Source: CAZKMM01 sp964592965 (GTDB lineage: Bacteria; RBG-13-61-14; DRUE01). From it: a stretch of 23,375 nucleotides of DNA. The notes below the pieces were generated by a model that was not told where the DNA came from, did not search any database, and worked only from the letters and a program-made list of their open reading frames with translations. The position numbers were made by a program, and so were the translations under genes. Shown here piece after piece: positions 1 through 7,004 of the stretch. The stretch spans positions 1 to 23,375 of the forward strand of contig CAZQJX010000028.1 of the NCBI GenBank assembly GCA_964592965.1, given 5' to 3'. The stretch's first letter is position 1; every line of letters starts with the position of its first letter.

Positions 1-518
1 CCATCACCAACATTAACCACCACAGTTGCCCGATGCTGAGGCTGTTGGACTGTGGCTGTTGCTGGCTTTTCAGGAGCACGGGCTGGCAGAGCAGAAGAAA
101 CACTGGCGCTTTTAGAAGTCTTTGCTGCCTGAGCATACTGTTTTACAGCAAGAGCGTGTTTTAAGCTTGCTGCTAGATGTGTGGGGTCTTTGGTAGCAAA
201 AAAGTTTGCCATTTCTTTGGTTGCCTCGGCAATTTCAAAAGGAATCATCACCAGAGCCATTTCTTTTATTCCCAAGCCCAGCAACTTACCCACTGTTTTA
301 GCAGAAGATTTATAGGCATTGATTTCTGCCCAAAGGCTCTGCTCCTTTGACTGCTGGGTAAGCTGGGCAAATTGCTTTTCAATTAGATACCGCCTTTGCT
401 CTGCTTCGCTGACTATTTGTAGCATCTGCTCTTTAAATGCCCTCAGCTTCTCAAGATAGCTCTCTGCCTGCTCATCGGACCAGGAAAAAATTCCTCTGGC
501 ATCAGTTTTTTCATCCAT
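1..518 (-). CDS. Probable tail tape-measure (or minor tail) protein, N-terminal 172 residues, runs off left edge
   Basis: An open frame runs from ATG at 518, behind a GGAGGG SD, to the window edge without a stop. Residues 1-60 are charged and helix-prone (MDEKTDARGIFSWSDEQ at the start, Gln/Glu/Lys-rich after). Residues of about 75-105 are hydrophobic (around GLGIKEMALVMIPFEIAEA). An Ala-rich helical stretch (ASLKHALAVKQYAQAAK) and a Ser/Ala/Pro-rich linker follow. The hydrophobic/Ala-rich pattern resembles tape-measure proteins, and a tape-measure gene normally follows the G/GT chaperone pair, as here. The start is unusual for a tape-measure N-terminus, which more often opens with a short beta/Ala-rich segment, so another minor tail or internal virion protein is possible. 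The name rests mainly on position. Confidence 0.5.
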   Translation of the reverse strand, partial: MDEKTDARGIFSWSDEQAESYLEKLRAFKEQMLQIVSEAEQRRYLIEKQFAQLTQQSKEQSLWAEINAYKSSAKTVGKLLGLGIKEMALVMIPFEIAEATKEMANFFATKDPTHLAASLKHALAVKQYAQAAKTSKSASVSSALPARAPEKPATATVQQPQHRATVVVNVGD

Positions 519-564
519 AATTTAACCCTCCAGCCTTTTGTCTTTAGCTGAGAAAAAAACCCTT

Positions 565-870
565 TTACTCTTCCCCATATTGCAAAGATAGGCTTTTAGC
601 TAATTGCTTGAGCTTTTCAGCTTTTAGCCTTTCTTCAAGGGCGCCGAGTAAAATCCAAGTTGAATAATTTAAATCATCTGCCTGAAAAGGATACCCAGCT
701 AAAACCAGTCTGCGAAGCTCAAATAAGCTTAATGTTTGAGGAGAGATTTTCTCCAGCCGAAATTCAGGGCAATTGGCACAAGTCCAGCTTGCATACCTAC
801 TTTTTCTTTCCGGGCAGTTTTGGCAATCTACTGGCTCTCTTGTAAAAAGGAGCTCTATTTCTTTAAGGAG
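565..870 (-). CDS. Tail assembly chaperone T extension, expressed by -1 frameshift from the upstream G gene
   Basis: After the slippery site at 870-876 the -1 frame stays open for 101 codons (LLKEIELLFTREPVDC... ending LQYGEE) to TAA at 565-567. This frame has no ATG or GTG of its own: upstream it is closed by a TGA about 20 codons before the slip site, and its only possible start (TTG) is in the last few codons. It should therefore be made only as a 226-residue fusion (125 G residues plus 101). In siphophages the G/GT pair chaperones the tape measure during tail assembly, and this frame sits exactly between tail tube and putative tape measure. The extension has CxxC at residues 16-19 and again at 31-34, suggesting a small metal-binding knuckle. 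The second half is helical and charged. Confidence 0.82.
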   Translation of the reverse strand, partial: LLKEIELLFTREPVDCQNCPERKSRYASWTCANCPEFRLEKISPQTLSLFELRRLVLAGYPFQADDLNYSTWILLGALEERLKAEKLKQLAKSLSLQYGEE

Positions 871-1244
871 TTTTTTTCCCGAGCCTCCAGCTCCCCACGC
901 ATTAGCTCAAGAATATGAGAGCTGAGCATAAGTAAAATTGCTCCTGCCTGCTCGCAGATAATATCTTTCCATTTCGGTTCATAGTTTGGCTTAGATGGGT
1001 CAGTTATTAATGGAATTTTTTTGCCCTGCTTTTCAATAAAAATATCTCCTTCTTTAACACCTAAAATGCAGGCTTGTGCCAGCTCTATTCCAGCAAGTAG
1101 AGCCACTTCTGAGCTCTCACTGGAGATGATTTTAGATAAATACTTAACCATTTCTTTGGCGCTTGGTCTGCGAAAATAAACCTCTATTTTCTCATCGCCA
1201 ATCTGGCATAAAAAGCTCTCTTTTTCGTTTATTTCAAGGGGCAT
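855..1244 (-). CDS. Tail assembly chaperone, G-like (129 aa)
   Basis: This 129-residue acidic/helical protein starts MPLEINEKESF behind an AAAGGAGG SD. It lies directly downstream of the tail tube gene, the usual place of lambda gpG-type chaperones. Its first 35 residues look like a short beta-rich segment followed by helices (RPSAKEMVKYL, ALLAGIELAQACILG, ILLMLSSHILELM). These proteins coat the tape measure during tail-tube assembly and are absent from the mature virion. The last codons contain the A AAA AAC slippery heptamer, and the zero-frame stop TAG at 855-857 lies only five codons beyond it, so a fraction of ribosomes should read into the T extension. Family assignment comes from position, size and the frameshift rather than a signature motif. 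Confidence 0.78.
   Translation of the reverse strand: MPLEINEKESFLCQIGDEKIEVYFRRPSAKEMVKYLSKIISSESSEVALLAGIELAQACILGVKEGDIFIEKQGKKIPLITDPSKPNYEPKWKDIICEQAGAILLMLSSHILELMRGELEAREKNSLKK
870..876 (-). promoter_or_regulatory. Programmed -1 ribosomal frameshift slippery site A AAA AAC
   Basis: On the minus strand the zero frame reads cgg gaA AAA AAC tcc, a canonical X XXY YYZ heptamer in the correct phase. A GGAGG sequence lies about seven bases upstream, a position where an internal SD stimulates -1 slipping in other bacterial systems such as dnaX. An AGCTCC downstream could pair with GGAGCT upstream. The zero-frame stop follows five codons later and the -1 frame is open for 101 codons. Seen directly; efficiency is unknown. 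Confidence 0.85.
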
Positions 1245-1256
1245 TTTTTACCTCCT

Positions 1257-2543
1257 TTAGCTAAGGTATCCAGTTGCTTTTGTCCAGGTGCGGATAAAAA
1301 CACTACCATAATTTCCATCGTCCATAACCAAAAGGTCTGGCTCCTGCGCATAAAAATTATTGCTTACTGAAATGGAAGCATTAAGAATTGCGCATTTGGG
1401 AAAGATTATATCTGCGCCAAAGTAATATCCGCTCCCAGGCTCTATTTCTGCACCACGAATCTTTAAATAAAGGCTTATCTGCTCGGTTTCTGGATGGTCT
1501 GCCTGCCATTGCAAAATGGTATTGCGAAGCCTTTGGGAAAGCTTGAGGGTAATTTCTCTTGAACTACGGAGCGCCTCTCCTGCCCATAGATTGCCAGTGC
1601 CATCAGCGAGCTGGCGGATTTCAATATCGTTTTTGGCGCTAATGCTCAGGCTTAAAAGCTCGCTGGAGATTATCTCTCCTGCCTGCACCTGCTCGCCATC
1701 AAAATATCCATCAACAATTACCTGAGCATCCACCAGCCTGAGAGGCGATTCATCTAACTCATCTGGAAAACTGCACCAGCTCGGCTCTTTGGGGATATAG
1801 TCAATATGAAAATCAATATTGTCTGAGCTTTCTCCAACCGGCTGGTCAATAGTGATGGTTGCAGGTGTAGTATCGCTGACGCCAACTACTTTGCACACCG
1901 TCCATACATTAGAGCCCACATCCTTTGCCCTTACCCGAAAAACATTTTCTTTCCGCTCGCTCTCACCAGCGCCCTCTACAGCGTTTTCGCTTAATGTTAT
2001 CTGGGTGGTATTGGCAGGAGCTTTAACTACTTCGTGATAATAATTAGTCTCTCTTTTCCCAATTCCCTTGACATCTGCGGATAAGCTTATCCAGCTTTCT
2101 CCCAGCTCAAGCGTGAAGGATTCTATTAAATTTCCGCAGAACCTTTCTTTAAAAATGCTATCTCCCCGTCGCTGGATAAGAGTGAAACTGGGAAGATAAA
2201 GAGAAGAGTTTGATTGAATAGTATGCTCGTAAATTCCGCTGGCAACTTCTTGACTTGAGATATTGCCGAAAAAATAAGCAAAAACAAAAGTGAGAAAATC
2301 AGGCTTGACCCTTTTCTGGCTTAGCTTTCCGCTTGCGGTCTGTCGGGCAAAATAAATTCTGGTGGGAAATTCAGTTCCACGAATCAGGTCTCGGTCATCT
2401 TCAATTTCTCGCTCCAGCGCCAGCCCGGAGCCGAGGTCAAATTGCATACTCACCCCGGAAGCTGTTTGCGGCTCGCCCAAGCTCTGCTCTTTGGCACGAA
2501 AAAGAGCAATCTTTCCAAGTGGCTCAAGAAAATTCTTTGCCAT
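1257..2543 (-). CDS. Tail tube protein (428 aa)
   Basis: A 428-residue, beta-strand-rich protein with ATG behind AAAGGAGG. The N-terminal half (FRAKEQSLGEP, GVSMQFDLGSGLALEREIEDD, GTEFPTRIYF) and C-terminal half (SSREITLKLSQRLRN, RGAEIEPGSGYYFGADIIFP) look like a large siphophage tail tube protein. The middle (about 170-260) is probably an inserted Ig-like or outward-facing domain (NVFRVRAKDVGSNVWTVCKV). Hexameric rings of such proteins stack to form the tail tube. The position immediately before the G/GT chaperones agrees. Alternative: another tail structural protein of similar fold. Recognition is by general sequence pattern plus gene order. Confidence 0.72.
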   Translation of the reverse strand: MAKNFLEPLGKIALFRAKEQSLGEPQTASGVSMQFDLGSGLALEREIEDDRDLIRGTEFPTRIYFARQTASGKLSQKRVKPDFLTFVFAYFFGNISSQEVASGIYEHTIQSNSSLYLPSFTLIQRRGDSIFKERFCGNLIESFTLELGESWISLSADVKGIGKRETNYYHEVVKAPANTTQITLSENAVEGAGESERKENVFRVRAKDVGSNVWTVCKVVGVSDTTPATITIDQPVGESSDNIDFHIDYIPKEPSWCSFPDELDESPLRLVDAQVIVDGYFDGEQVQAGEIISSELLSLSISAKNDIEIRQLADGTGNLWAGEALRSSREITLKLSQRLRNTILQWQADHPETEQISLYLKIRGAEIEPGSGYYFGADIIFPKCAILNASISVSNNFYAQEPDLLVMDDGNYGSVFIRTWTKATGYLS

Positions 2544-2873
2544 TAGTGCCTCCTTTGAAGCTTTTGGTTTTGATTAAGATAACATCAAAAATAAAATCTC
2601 TTGATGGCATATAAAATTAAAATTCACACGAATCACTTCTTGAAATTATGTGCTTGTAGCGGTGATGCTTTCCTTTGGAGCTTTTTATAAAGAACCTAAA
2701 AACTGTTAGCTGACCTGAAAAGTAGGTCTTTCGTTTGGAGAGAAAACCTTTCATTTTTATTTAAAAGCATTTACCTAAAATCAATGAGATAAAAATTAGA
2801 CTTTTGTTCAGCCGAAGAATCTGTTAAAAGAGCCTTTTCTCTGCTGGCACTGGCATAATTTTAATGGTGTATA
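2544..2873. other. 330-base AT-rich gap without a convincing gene inside the phage operon
   Basis: It lies between the tail-terminator-like gene and the tail tube gene, in a cluster where other gaps are 0-80 bases. On the minus strand I see only a 45-codon basic ORF (2617-2754) with no SD, and a 17-codon TTG-started frame just after the upstream gene. No clear terminator, promoter, tRNA or repeat is visible. It could hold a regulatory RNA or internal promoter, or the eroded remains of a small tail gene. Confidence 0.5.
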
Positions 2874-3401
2874 TCAAAAGCTCCTTGAACAGGGTATAAT
2901 TAAATCCGCCCGCACCAAAGCACTTACCTCTGGCTTTTTTCCTGTGCCTTCTTCAAAAAATTTGCTCTCAAAGCGGGTCTCTTTAAGCTGGACAAAAATC
3001 ACTCCCTGCGCATCGGCGACTTCTCTGGCAAGACCGCTAAACTGCTTTTGCGCCTGGTTCTGCTCAATTAAAACCTTTTCTAGGCGATGAGCTATTTTCT
3101 TTGCCCGCTCTGCTTCTGCTTCTCTATCTCCACCTCGGCAAAGGATAAGAAATTCTACTTCAAAAACTTTGTCAAAAACTTTAGCATTTGGGCTTGGCAG
3201 TTCCTTTTTTCTAACCACTTCTATGCCGATTAAAGGAAGCTCGTATTTTGAATAAAGCTTAGATTCTCGCCTTATTTTCGGCTCTATAGTTTTAACCGCT
3301 GGATTTCCCAGCTCGCAAAGACCGCCCTGGTCTGTATCTGCTTTAAGCGCCTCAACTATTTTTTCAGCAAGAATAATGTAATCCCCTTTAGCAAGAGCCA
3401 T
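2874..3401 (-). CDS. Tail terminator / tail completion-type protein (175 aa)
   Basis: I chose ATG at 3401 (MALAKGDYII) because AAGGAG lies seven bases upstream; an in-frame TTG at 3407 would overlap that spacing. The protein is a mixed alpha/beta polypeptide of a size usual for neck and tail-terminator proteins. It opens with a helix (IILAEKIVEALKAD), has central strands (YELPLIGIEVV, KVFEVEFLILC) and a helix rich in charged residues (EAERAKKIAHRLEKVL), and ends in strands. Tail terminators form the ring that stops tube growth and joins the tail to the head. The call rests on order (between the gp36-like connector and tail tube) and fold-like pattern; no specific motif was recognised. Confidence 0.5.
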   Translation of the reverse strand: MALAKGDYIILAEKIVEALKADTDQGGLCELGNPAVKTIEPKIRRESKLYSKYELPLIGIEVVRKKELPSPNAKVFDKVFEVEFLILCRGGDREAEAERAKKIAHRLEKVLIEQNQAQKQFSGLAREVADAQGVIFVQLKETRFESKFFEEGTGKKPEVSALVRADLIIPCSRSF

Positions 3402-3412
3402 CTGCAAACTCC

Positions 3413-4165
3413 TTAATCAAGGATATCTGGTGAGTTTATATCTTCGGAACAAAGCTCACCCTGATACACGCTGAGAGCACGCTGATAGCCGCTCAAACGA
3501 ATTTCTCCCCTTCGCAACCTTTCCAGCTCGCTCAAAGCACTTTCTTCTAAAGCCGGCTTAAGCTCCATCTGATTAAGTGTGCCAAGATAAATAAGGCAAT
3601 CATTAACCGCTAATTTTCGGCAAATTCTTTCAATCACCGCTGGGGTGGAAGGACTCTGCTCAATACTAGCAAAAGGAGTGGAATAATGCTGATAAAGAAA
3701 AGCATCTATCCTCCTGCTGGCATCATAGATATACTGAGCGATTATCTGGTCGGTGAGCTCAGCTGGAAGCTCGCTTGGAAGCTCTGCCCGAACCTTACTG
3801 ATTGTGGTATAAACTGGCTCTGAGCCTGTATCTTCTACCACCTCAAATGCCTCAACTATTGTTGGATAGGGAAAGACCTCTGCTCCTGAAACTTTGCAAT
3901 AAACATAAGCAGAGCAGGTGCCTAAAGCAAAATCAGCTAGGTCTATGCCCTCTACATAAATAAAATCTCCCAGCTCATCTTGAGCTGAATTAATAGAAGG
4001 ACTTGTTTGAGTGGTGGCTGTGAAGCGGAGCTGGCTATCAGCATCATAGAACTCAATTTTTAAATCAGCATCGTCCCAGTCTGGAAGGATATAATTTCCC
4101 ATTCCATCATAAATTCTGAAATCAAAGCGAGCTTTGTCCTGCAATGAGTATCTGGGCAGAGCCAT
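3413..4165 (-). CDS. gp36/DUF1320-like head-tail connector with extra N-terminal domain (250 aa)
   Basis: The C-terminal half (about residues 118-230) looks like the phage gp36 (DUF1320) connector family. It has YTTISKVRAELPSEL, then TDQIIAQYIYDASRRIDAFLYQHY, a Pro-rich turn, and VIERICRKLAVNDCLIYL followed by a charged helix. These proteins sit below the portal in the neck. The first 110 residues form a separate beta-rich segment (FRIYDGMGNYI, DLKIEFYDADSQLRF, AYVYCKVSG) resembling an Ig-like or BppU-type N-terminal domain. An N-terminal addition on a connector is unusual and may face the outside of the particle. ATG is preceded by GGAGGAG. Head-tail role likely; the domain boundary is estimated by eye. 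Confidence 0.68.
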   Translation of the reverse strand: MALPRYSLQDKARFDFRIYDGMGNYILPDWDDADLKIEFYDADSQLRFTATTQTSPSINSAQDELGDFIYVEGIDLADFALGTCSAYVYCKVSGAEVFPYPTIVEAFEVVEDTGSEPVYTTISKVRAELPSELPAELTDQIIAQYIYDASRRIDAFLYQHYSTPFASIEQSPSTPAVIERICRKLAVNDCLIYLGTLNQMELKPALEESALSELERLRRGEIRLSGYQRALSVYQGELCSEDINSPDILD

Positions 4166-4180
4166 AGGTTTTCTCCTCCT

Positions 4181-5287
4181 TTATAATTTCCTTATAATCT
4201 CTGGCTTTCTTCGGGTGATGGCATAGGCTCTTGGCTTTATGCCAATTTTTCCGCTGGTAAGTGTTCTTTGGGTGTCGCCGTCAGAGATGAAAGTGAACTC
4301 AATATGAAGCCAGCGACCACACAGAGGAGCAAGAGCCCTTACCTGTTCCAAGCTGAGAAGTTCACCACTAAAAGCAGGCTCCTCAAATGAGCTGGCATAA
4401 ATTCTGAGCTTAATTCCTCCTTCGGAAAAATCAGTTTCATCAAAGAATATGAGCGTGCTTGGCATCCAAACCGCCTCATCAAACCCAGCATCCAAGCTAA
4501 TTACAGCTTTTGGCTGAGAAGTGCTAAAAGGCTTGGTAGGCTGGGAAGGCGGAGTAAACTCCTCGCCAAAAAACTGGTTGAAAATTCTCAGCTCATCAAG
4601 ATAGGTATTTTGAGCAACATCACTGCAAAGGCAATTTAAGGGACACATTTTTTGAGGCTCATTTGAGTCCATCAGGTTGCCGGAAAAGCTTGAAGAAATA
4701 ACCTCACTGCCATCAAGAAAAAGCACAACTTCGCCTGAAGCTTGGTCAAAAGCAAAGCGAATGTGATACCAGACGCCTGTTTGAAGGCTTAAGCCTGAGG
4801 TTTGAAAAGTATAGTTAGTGGACTGCGTATCAAGCTTAACTCCTAGCTCCCCGTCCAGGAGATATATTGCCCAGCTTGAGCAGGTTCCGTTTTGGTAGCG
4901 GTCAACCAGATATCTCTCTTTCCCTGAAGTATCCAAACTTTCAAATTTAGCCCAGAAATCAACAGTAAGAGCAGATGGGTTAATTATCTCTTTTGGCGGA
5001 TGGAAAATAGTAGCACCTGCTCCCCAATTGCCAATATGATATAGTCCTGTTGTGCCGAACTTAGCCTGATTTGCTAGATGCGAGCCTAGACCAAAACCAA
5101 AATCATCACTGATTGCTTCTTTTACTGCTCCCATAAAACCTATATGAGCTTGGTCAAAATGACAGAGGAAAATCAAGCCTCCGAGAGGTTTAAGCTGAAT
5201 TTTGACACCATCTTCACTTATTAAAAGCTCATCTTCACTCATAAGCTTTGCAGAGCTGTATTCAATTATTTTTTCCAGATAAGCCAT
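4181..5287 (-). CDS. LamG/concanavalin A-like domain protein in the head-tail region (368 aa)
   Basis: Residues of about 40-240 read as a LamG-type jelly roll: FLCHFDQAH near the start, ALTVDFWAKFESLD, a strand pair around YLVDRYQNG, SWAIYLLDGELGVKLD, GVWYHIRFAFDQASGEVVLFLDG and YLDELRIFNQ. These are typical strands of LamG_3 domains (signatures such as HIRF and DELRI). The remaining ~120 residues form a second beta-rich part, unassigned. LamG domains bind carbohydrate or cell-surface ligands, so this may decorate the capsid or neck. It starts two bases after the stop of the upstream CxxC gene, with GGAG 8 bases before ATG. Four Cys cluster around 208-216 (MCPLNCLCSD). Confidence 0.7.
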   Translation of the reverse strand: MAYLEKIIEYSSAKLMSEDELLISEDGVKIQLKPLGGLIFLCHFDQAHIGFMGAVKEAISDDFGFGLGSHLANQAKFGTTGLYHIGNWGAGATIFHPPKEIINPSALTVDFWAKFESLDTSGKERYLVDRYQNGTCSSWAIYLLDGELGVKLDTQSTNYTFQTSGLSLQTGVWYHIRFAFDQASGEVVLFLDGSEVISSSFSGNLMDSNEPQKMCPLNCLCSDVAQNTYLDELRIFNQFFGEEFTPPSQPTKPFSTSQPKAVISLDAGFDEAVWMPSTLIFFDETDFSEGGIKLRIYASSFEEPAFSGELLSLEQVRALAPLCGRWLHIEFTFISDGDTQRTLTSGKIGIKPRAYAITRRKPEIIRKL

Positions 5288-5289
5288 TT

Positions 5290-5517
5290 TTAGCTCTCCA
5301 TCTGTTTAAGAGGGATTTCTAAAAGTAGCGTCCTGCAATTGGTGCAGTAAATTTTTAACAGCTTTTCTTCAAGCTCCAGCTTCCATTGATAAGGAGAATA
5401 AGAAAATCCACTTTTAATAGATAAACCACCGCAGTTCTCGCACACAGGAATTGAGCTGAGCTCAGCCAAAAATTTCTTCTTGGAATTCTGCTCAACAAAG
5501 ACTATCTTCTGGCTCAT
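5290..5517 (-). CDS. Small zinc-ribbon-like protein with two CxxC pairs (75 aa)
   Basis: ATG at 5517 (MSQKIVFVEQ) follows AAGGAG with eight intervening bases. A longer in-frame reading upstream to 5661 is not used: it would overlap the major capsid gene and run through the hairpin. CxxC pairs at residues 26/29 (VCENCGG) and 58/61 (YCTNCR) suggest one zinc site. The C-terminus is hydrophobic. Small CxxC proteins are common among phage accessory genes, and I recognise no specific family. It sits between major capsid and LamG protein and is translationally coupled to the latter. Confidence 0.7.
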   Translation of the reverse strand: MSQKIVFVEQNSKKKFLAELSSIPVCENCGGLSIKSGFSYSPYQWKLELEEKLLKIYCTNCRTLLLEIPLKQMES

Positions 5518-5538
5518 TTTTTTTCTCCTTAAAAGAAA

Positions 5539-5585
5539 GGGTCGGAGCAGGAAAGAAAGGAGGGAGAAAGAACCTGCCCCGACCC
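5539..5585 (-). terminator. Hairpin with U-rich tail after the major capsid gene (possible partial terminator)
   Basis: On the minus strand GGGTCGGGGCAGG pairs with CCTGCTCCGACCC: 13 pairs with one G-U and a 21-base pyrimidine-rich loop. TTTCTTTT follows directly, then the SD of the next gene. It starts 12 bases after the capsid stop. A leaky terminator or stability hairpin here would raise capsid mRNA relative to downstream tail genes. Stem and T-tract are seen directly; function is inferred. Confidence 0.65.
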
Positions 5586-5597
5586 TTAGGAAAGGAT

Positions 5598-6590
5598 TTA
5601 GCTGGTGGCACATCTGCGCAGTTGCTTGGGCTCTCCCACAGCTGCGCCGTATCTTCCCCATCCAGCAACTGTTTCTGCATAGGCAAGAATGTCAGGCTCG
5701 CTGAGAATGGTTAAATCCATTCTCAATCCGCTTTTGAGCTTTCTTCCTGGCAGGCAGACAAAATAATGAGTGGTATCTGACTGGGTAAGTGCCTGATTCT
5801 TCAGTTTGGTGGTCACAACCAGACTGACATTAAAATTCACCTGACTGGTTATACCTTCTTGAGTGCTCAGGCTAAGAGCATTTCTCAGCCGTGCCCAGAG
5901 CTGAACAGGAGCAACAATAACAAACTTGGTAGTTGGGCTTACTTCATATCCCATACCAGAGAGGTCTTCAAGAATCTGTGCACAGGCATAGTTGATGGTC
6001 TCAGCATCACGCACTGCTTTGGAATCAGAAGTATCTCCCTGCCAGGGAATATCATCATCAGGTCGGGAAGCACTAATTAAATCATAATGTGCCTGCGCCT
6101 TATTCGCATACCATTTGGCACGGAACTCTCTGGCAGTGTCTTCAATTTTCCAATATTCCTGGTCATCAAACCATAGCTTTGACCAGCCCAAAGCACCGCC
6201 ATAAAGGTCAAAGCTTACCTGAACCACTTCTCCAGAGATTTTGTAAACCTGAGCCTTTTCTCCGGGCTTGATGGGCTTAAAGCTCAATCCCGAGCTGACA
6301 TCAAGAATTTCAAACCCGTTTTTATTTGTCTGGGTGAAATCAATCACCTCAAACACCTGCTCCCAGCCCAGGTCAATCTCATCAAGTTGATGAAAGCGGG
6401 CAATGGCTTCTAAAGGAGTCTGCGGAAAATCGCTAGAAGTAGTGAACTCATAAGCCTTTGCCCGAAGCTGGCGGGCTATGCGTTCGGGCTTGCGTAAAAA
6501 ATACTCAACTGCTTCTAAAAACTGCCTCTGTCCCTCAGGTGTGGTTAAATTAACCTTGCTCCAGTCTGAAATCATTTTATCCCGAAGCAT
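5598..6590 (-). CDS. Major capsid protein (330 aa)
   Basis: This 330-residue protein follows the cement gene and precedes a strong hairpin, as expected for the most abundant virion protein. It has an N-terminal helical arm (GQRQFLEAVEYFLRKPERIARQLRAK). A mid-region follows with a long helix (DTAREFRAKWYANKAQAHYDLI) and an FVIVAPVQLWARLRNAL segment typical of HK97-fold coat proteins, where the P-domain 'VVAPxxL..L' stretch is common. The C-terminus (DILAYAETVAGWGRYGAAVGEPKQLRR) is also coat-like. ATG is preceded by GGAGGTGAAGGAGA. Assembly into capsid hexamers and pentamers is family knowledge; assignment is by pattern, length and order. Confidence 0.78.
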   Translation of the reverse strand: MLRDKMISDWSKVNLTTPEGQRQFLEAVEYFLRKPERIARQLRAKAYEFTTSSDFPQTPLEAIARFHQLDEIDLGWEQVFEVIDFTQTNKNGFEILDVSSGLSFKPIKPGEKAQVYKISGEVVQVSFDLYGGALGWSKLWFDDQEYWKIEDTAREFRAKWYANKAQAHYDLISASRPDDDIPWQGDTSDSKAVRDAETINYACAQILEDLSGMGYEVSPTTKFVIVAPVQLWARLRNALSLSTQEGITSQVNFNVSLVVTTKLKNQALTQSDTTHYFVCLPGRKLKSGLRMDLTILSEPDILAYAETVAGWGRYGAAVGEPKQLRRCATS

Positions 6591-6611
6591 TCTCCTTCAC
6601 CTCCTTTTTGA

Positions 6612-6980
6612 TTAGCTTAAAACCATAAGGTCAATTAAAACCTCGCTGTCATTTTCACCTGCATCTTCCAAAGCCTTTCCGCAAAGAATAGTTCCATCAG
6701 TGCTGTTGGTGACATTCTTATTGGTGGGGTCATAATAAACATTGGAGCCAACAGAAAAGGTGATGCCCGTTCCTGTTGCTTTAGGCACAACTATCTTTTC
6801 CGCTTCATAAACCAAAACAAATTCAGAATTCTCTGAAACATCCTCAACAACAACTCCAATGGTATCGCCCACTTTAATCATCTCACCAGCACTATAGCTT
6901 TCACCAGAGCCAGTGGTTGCCTTTAAAGTCTTTGCGCTCTCAAGCTTGGTGCGAAGTTTAAGACCTTTTTCCTGCGCCAT
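6612..6980 (-). CDS. Capsid cement/decoration protein, DUF2190-like (122 aa)
   Basis: ATG at 6980 (MAQEKGLKLRTKLES) is chosen because AAGGAGG sits nine bases upstream; a TTG at 6986 would have a poorer context. The protein is all-beta, Gly/Thr/Val-rich (GESYSAGEMIKVGDTIGVVVED, then EKIVVPKATGTGITFSVGSNVYYD, with VLIDLMVL at the end). This matches the DUF2190 capsid cement family, small proteins that cap the capsid lattice. The 'AGxxIxVGDxVGV' and 'xGSxVYxD' stretches are the recognisable parts. Its place between protease/scaffold and major capsid is the normal one. Confidence 0.78.
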   Translation of the reverse strand: MAQEKGLKLRTKLESAKTLKATTGSGESYSAGEMIKVGDTIGVVVEDVSENSEFVLVYEAEKIVVPKATGTGITFSVGSNVYYDPTNKNVTNSTDGTILCGKALEDAGENDSEVLIDLMVLS

Positions 6981-7004
6981 AATCAAACCTCCTTTTTGGC
7001 TTTT

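Noticed and set aside
2617..2754. 45-codon basic ORF on the minus strand
   Set aside because: No SD, AT-rich, no recognisable pattern; could be chance in a non-coding stretch.
2823..2876. 17-codon minus-strand frame with TTG start behind AAGGAG, overlapping the end of the tail-terminator-like gene
   Set aside because: The SD is plausible, but the peptide (MIYTIKIMPVPAEKRLF) is too short and unsupported to call.
5518..5661. Upstream in-frame extension of the CxxC protein
   Set aside because: It would run through the hairpin and into the capsid gene; ATG at 5517 has a good SD.
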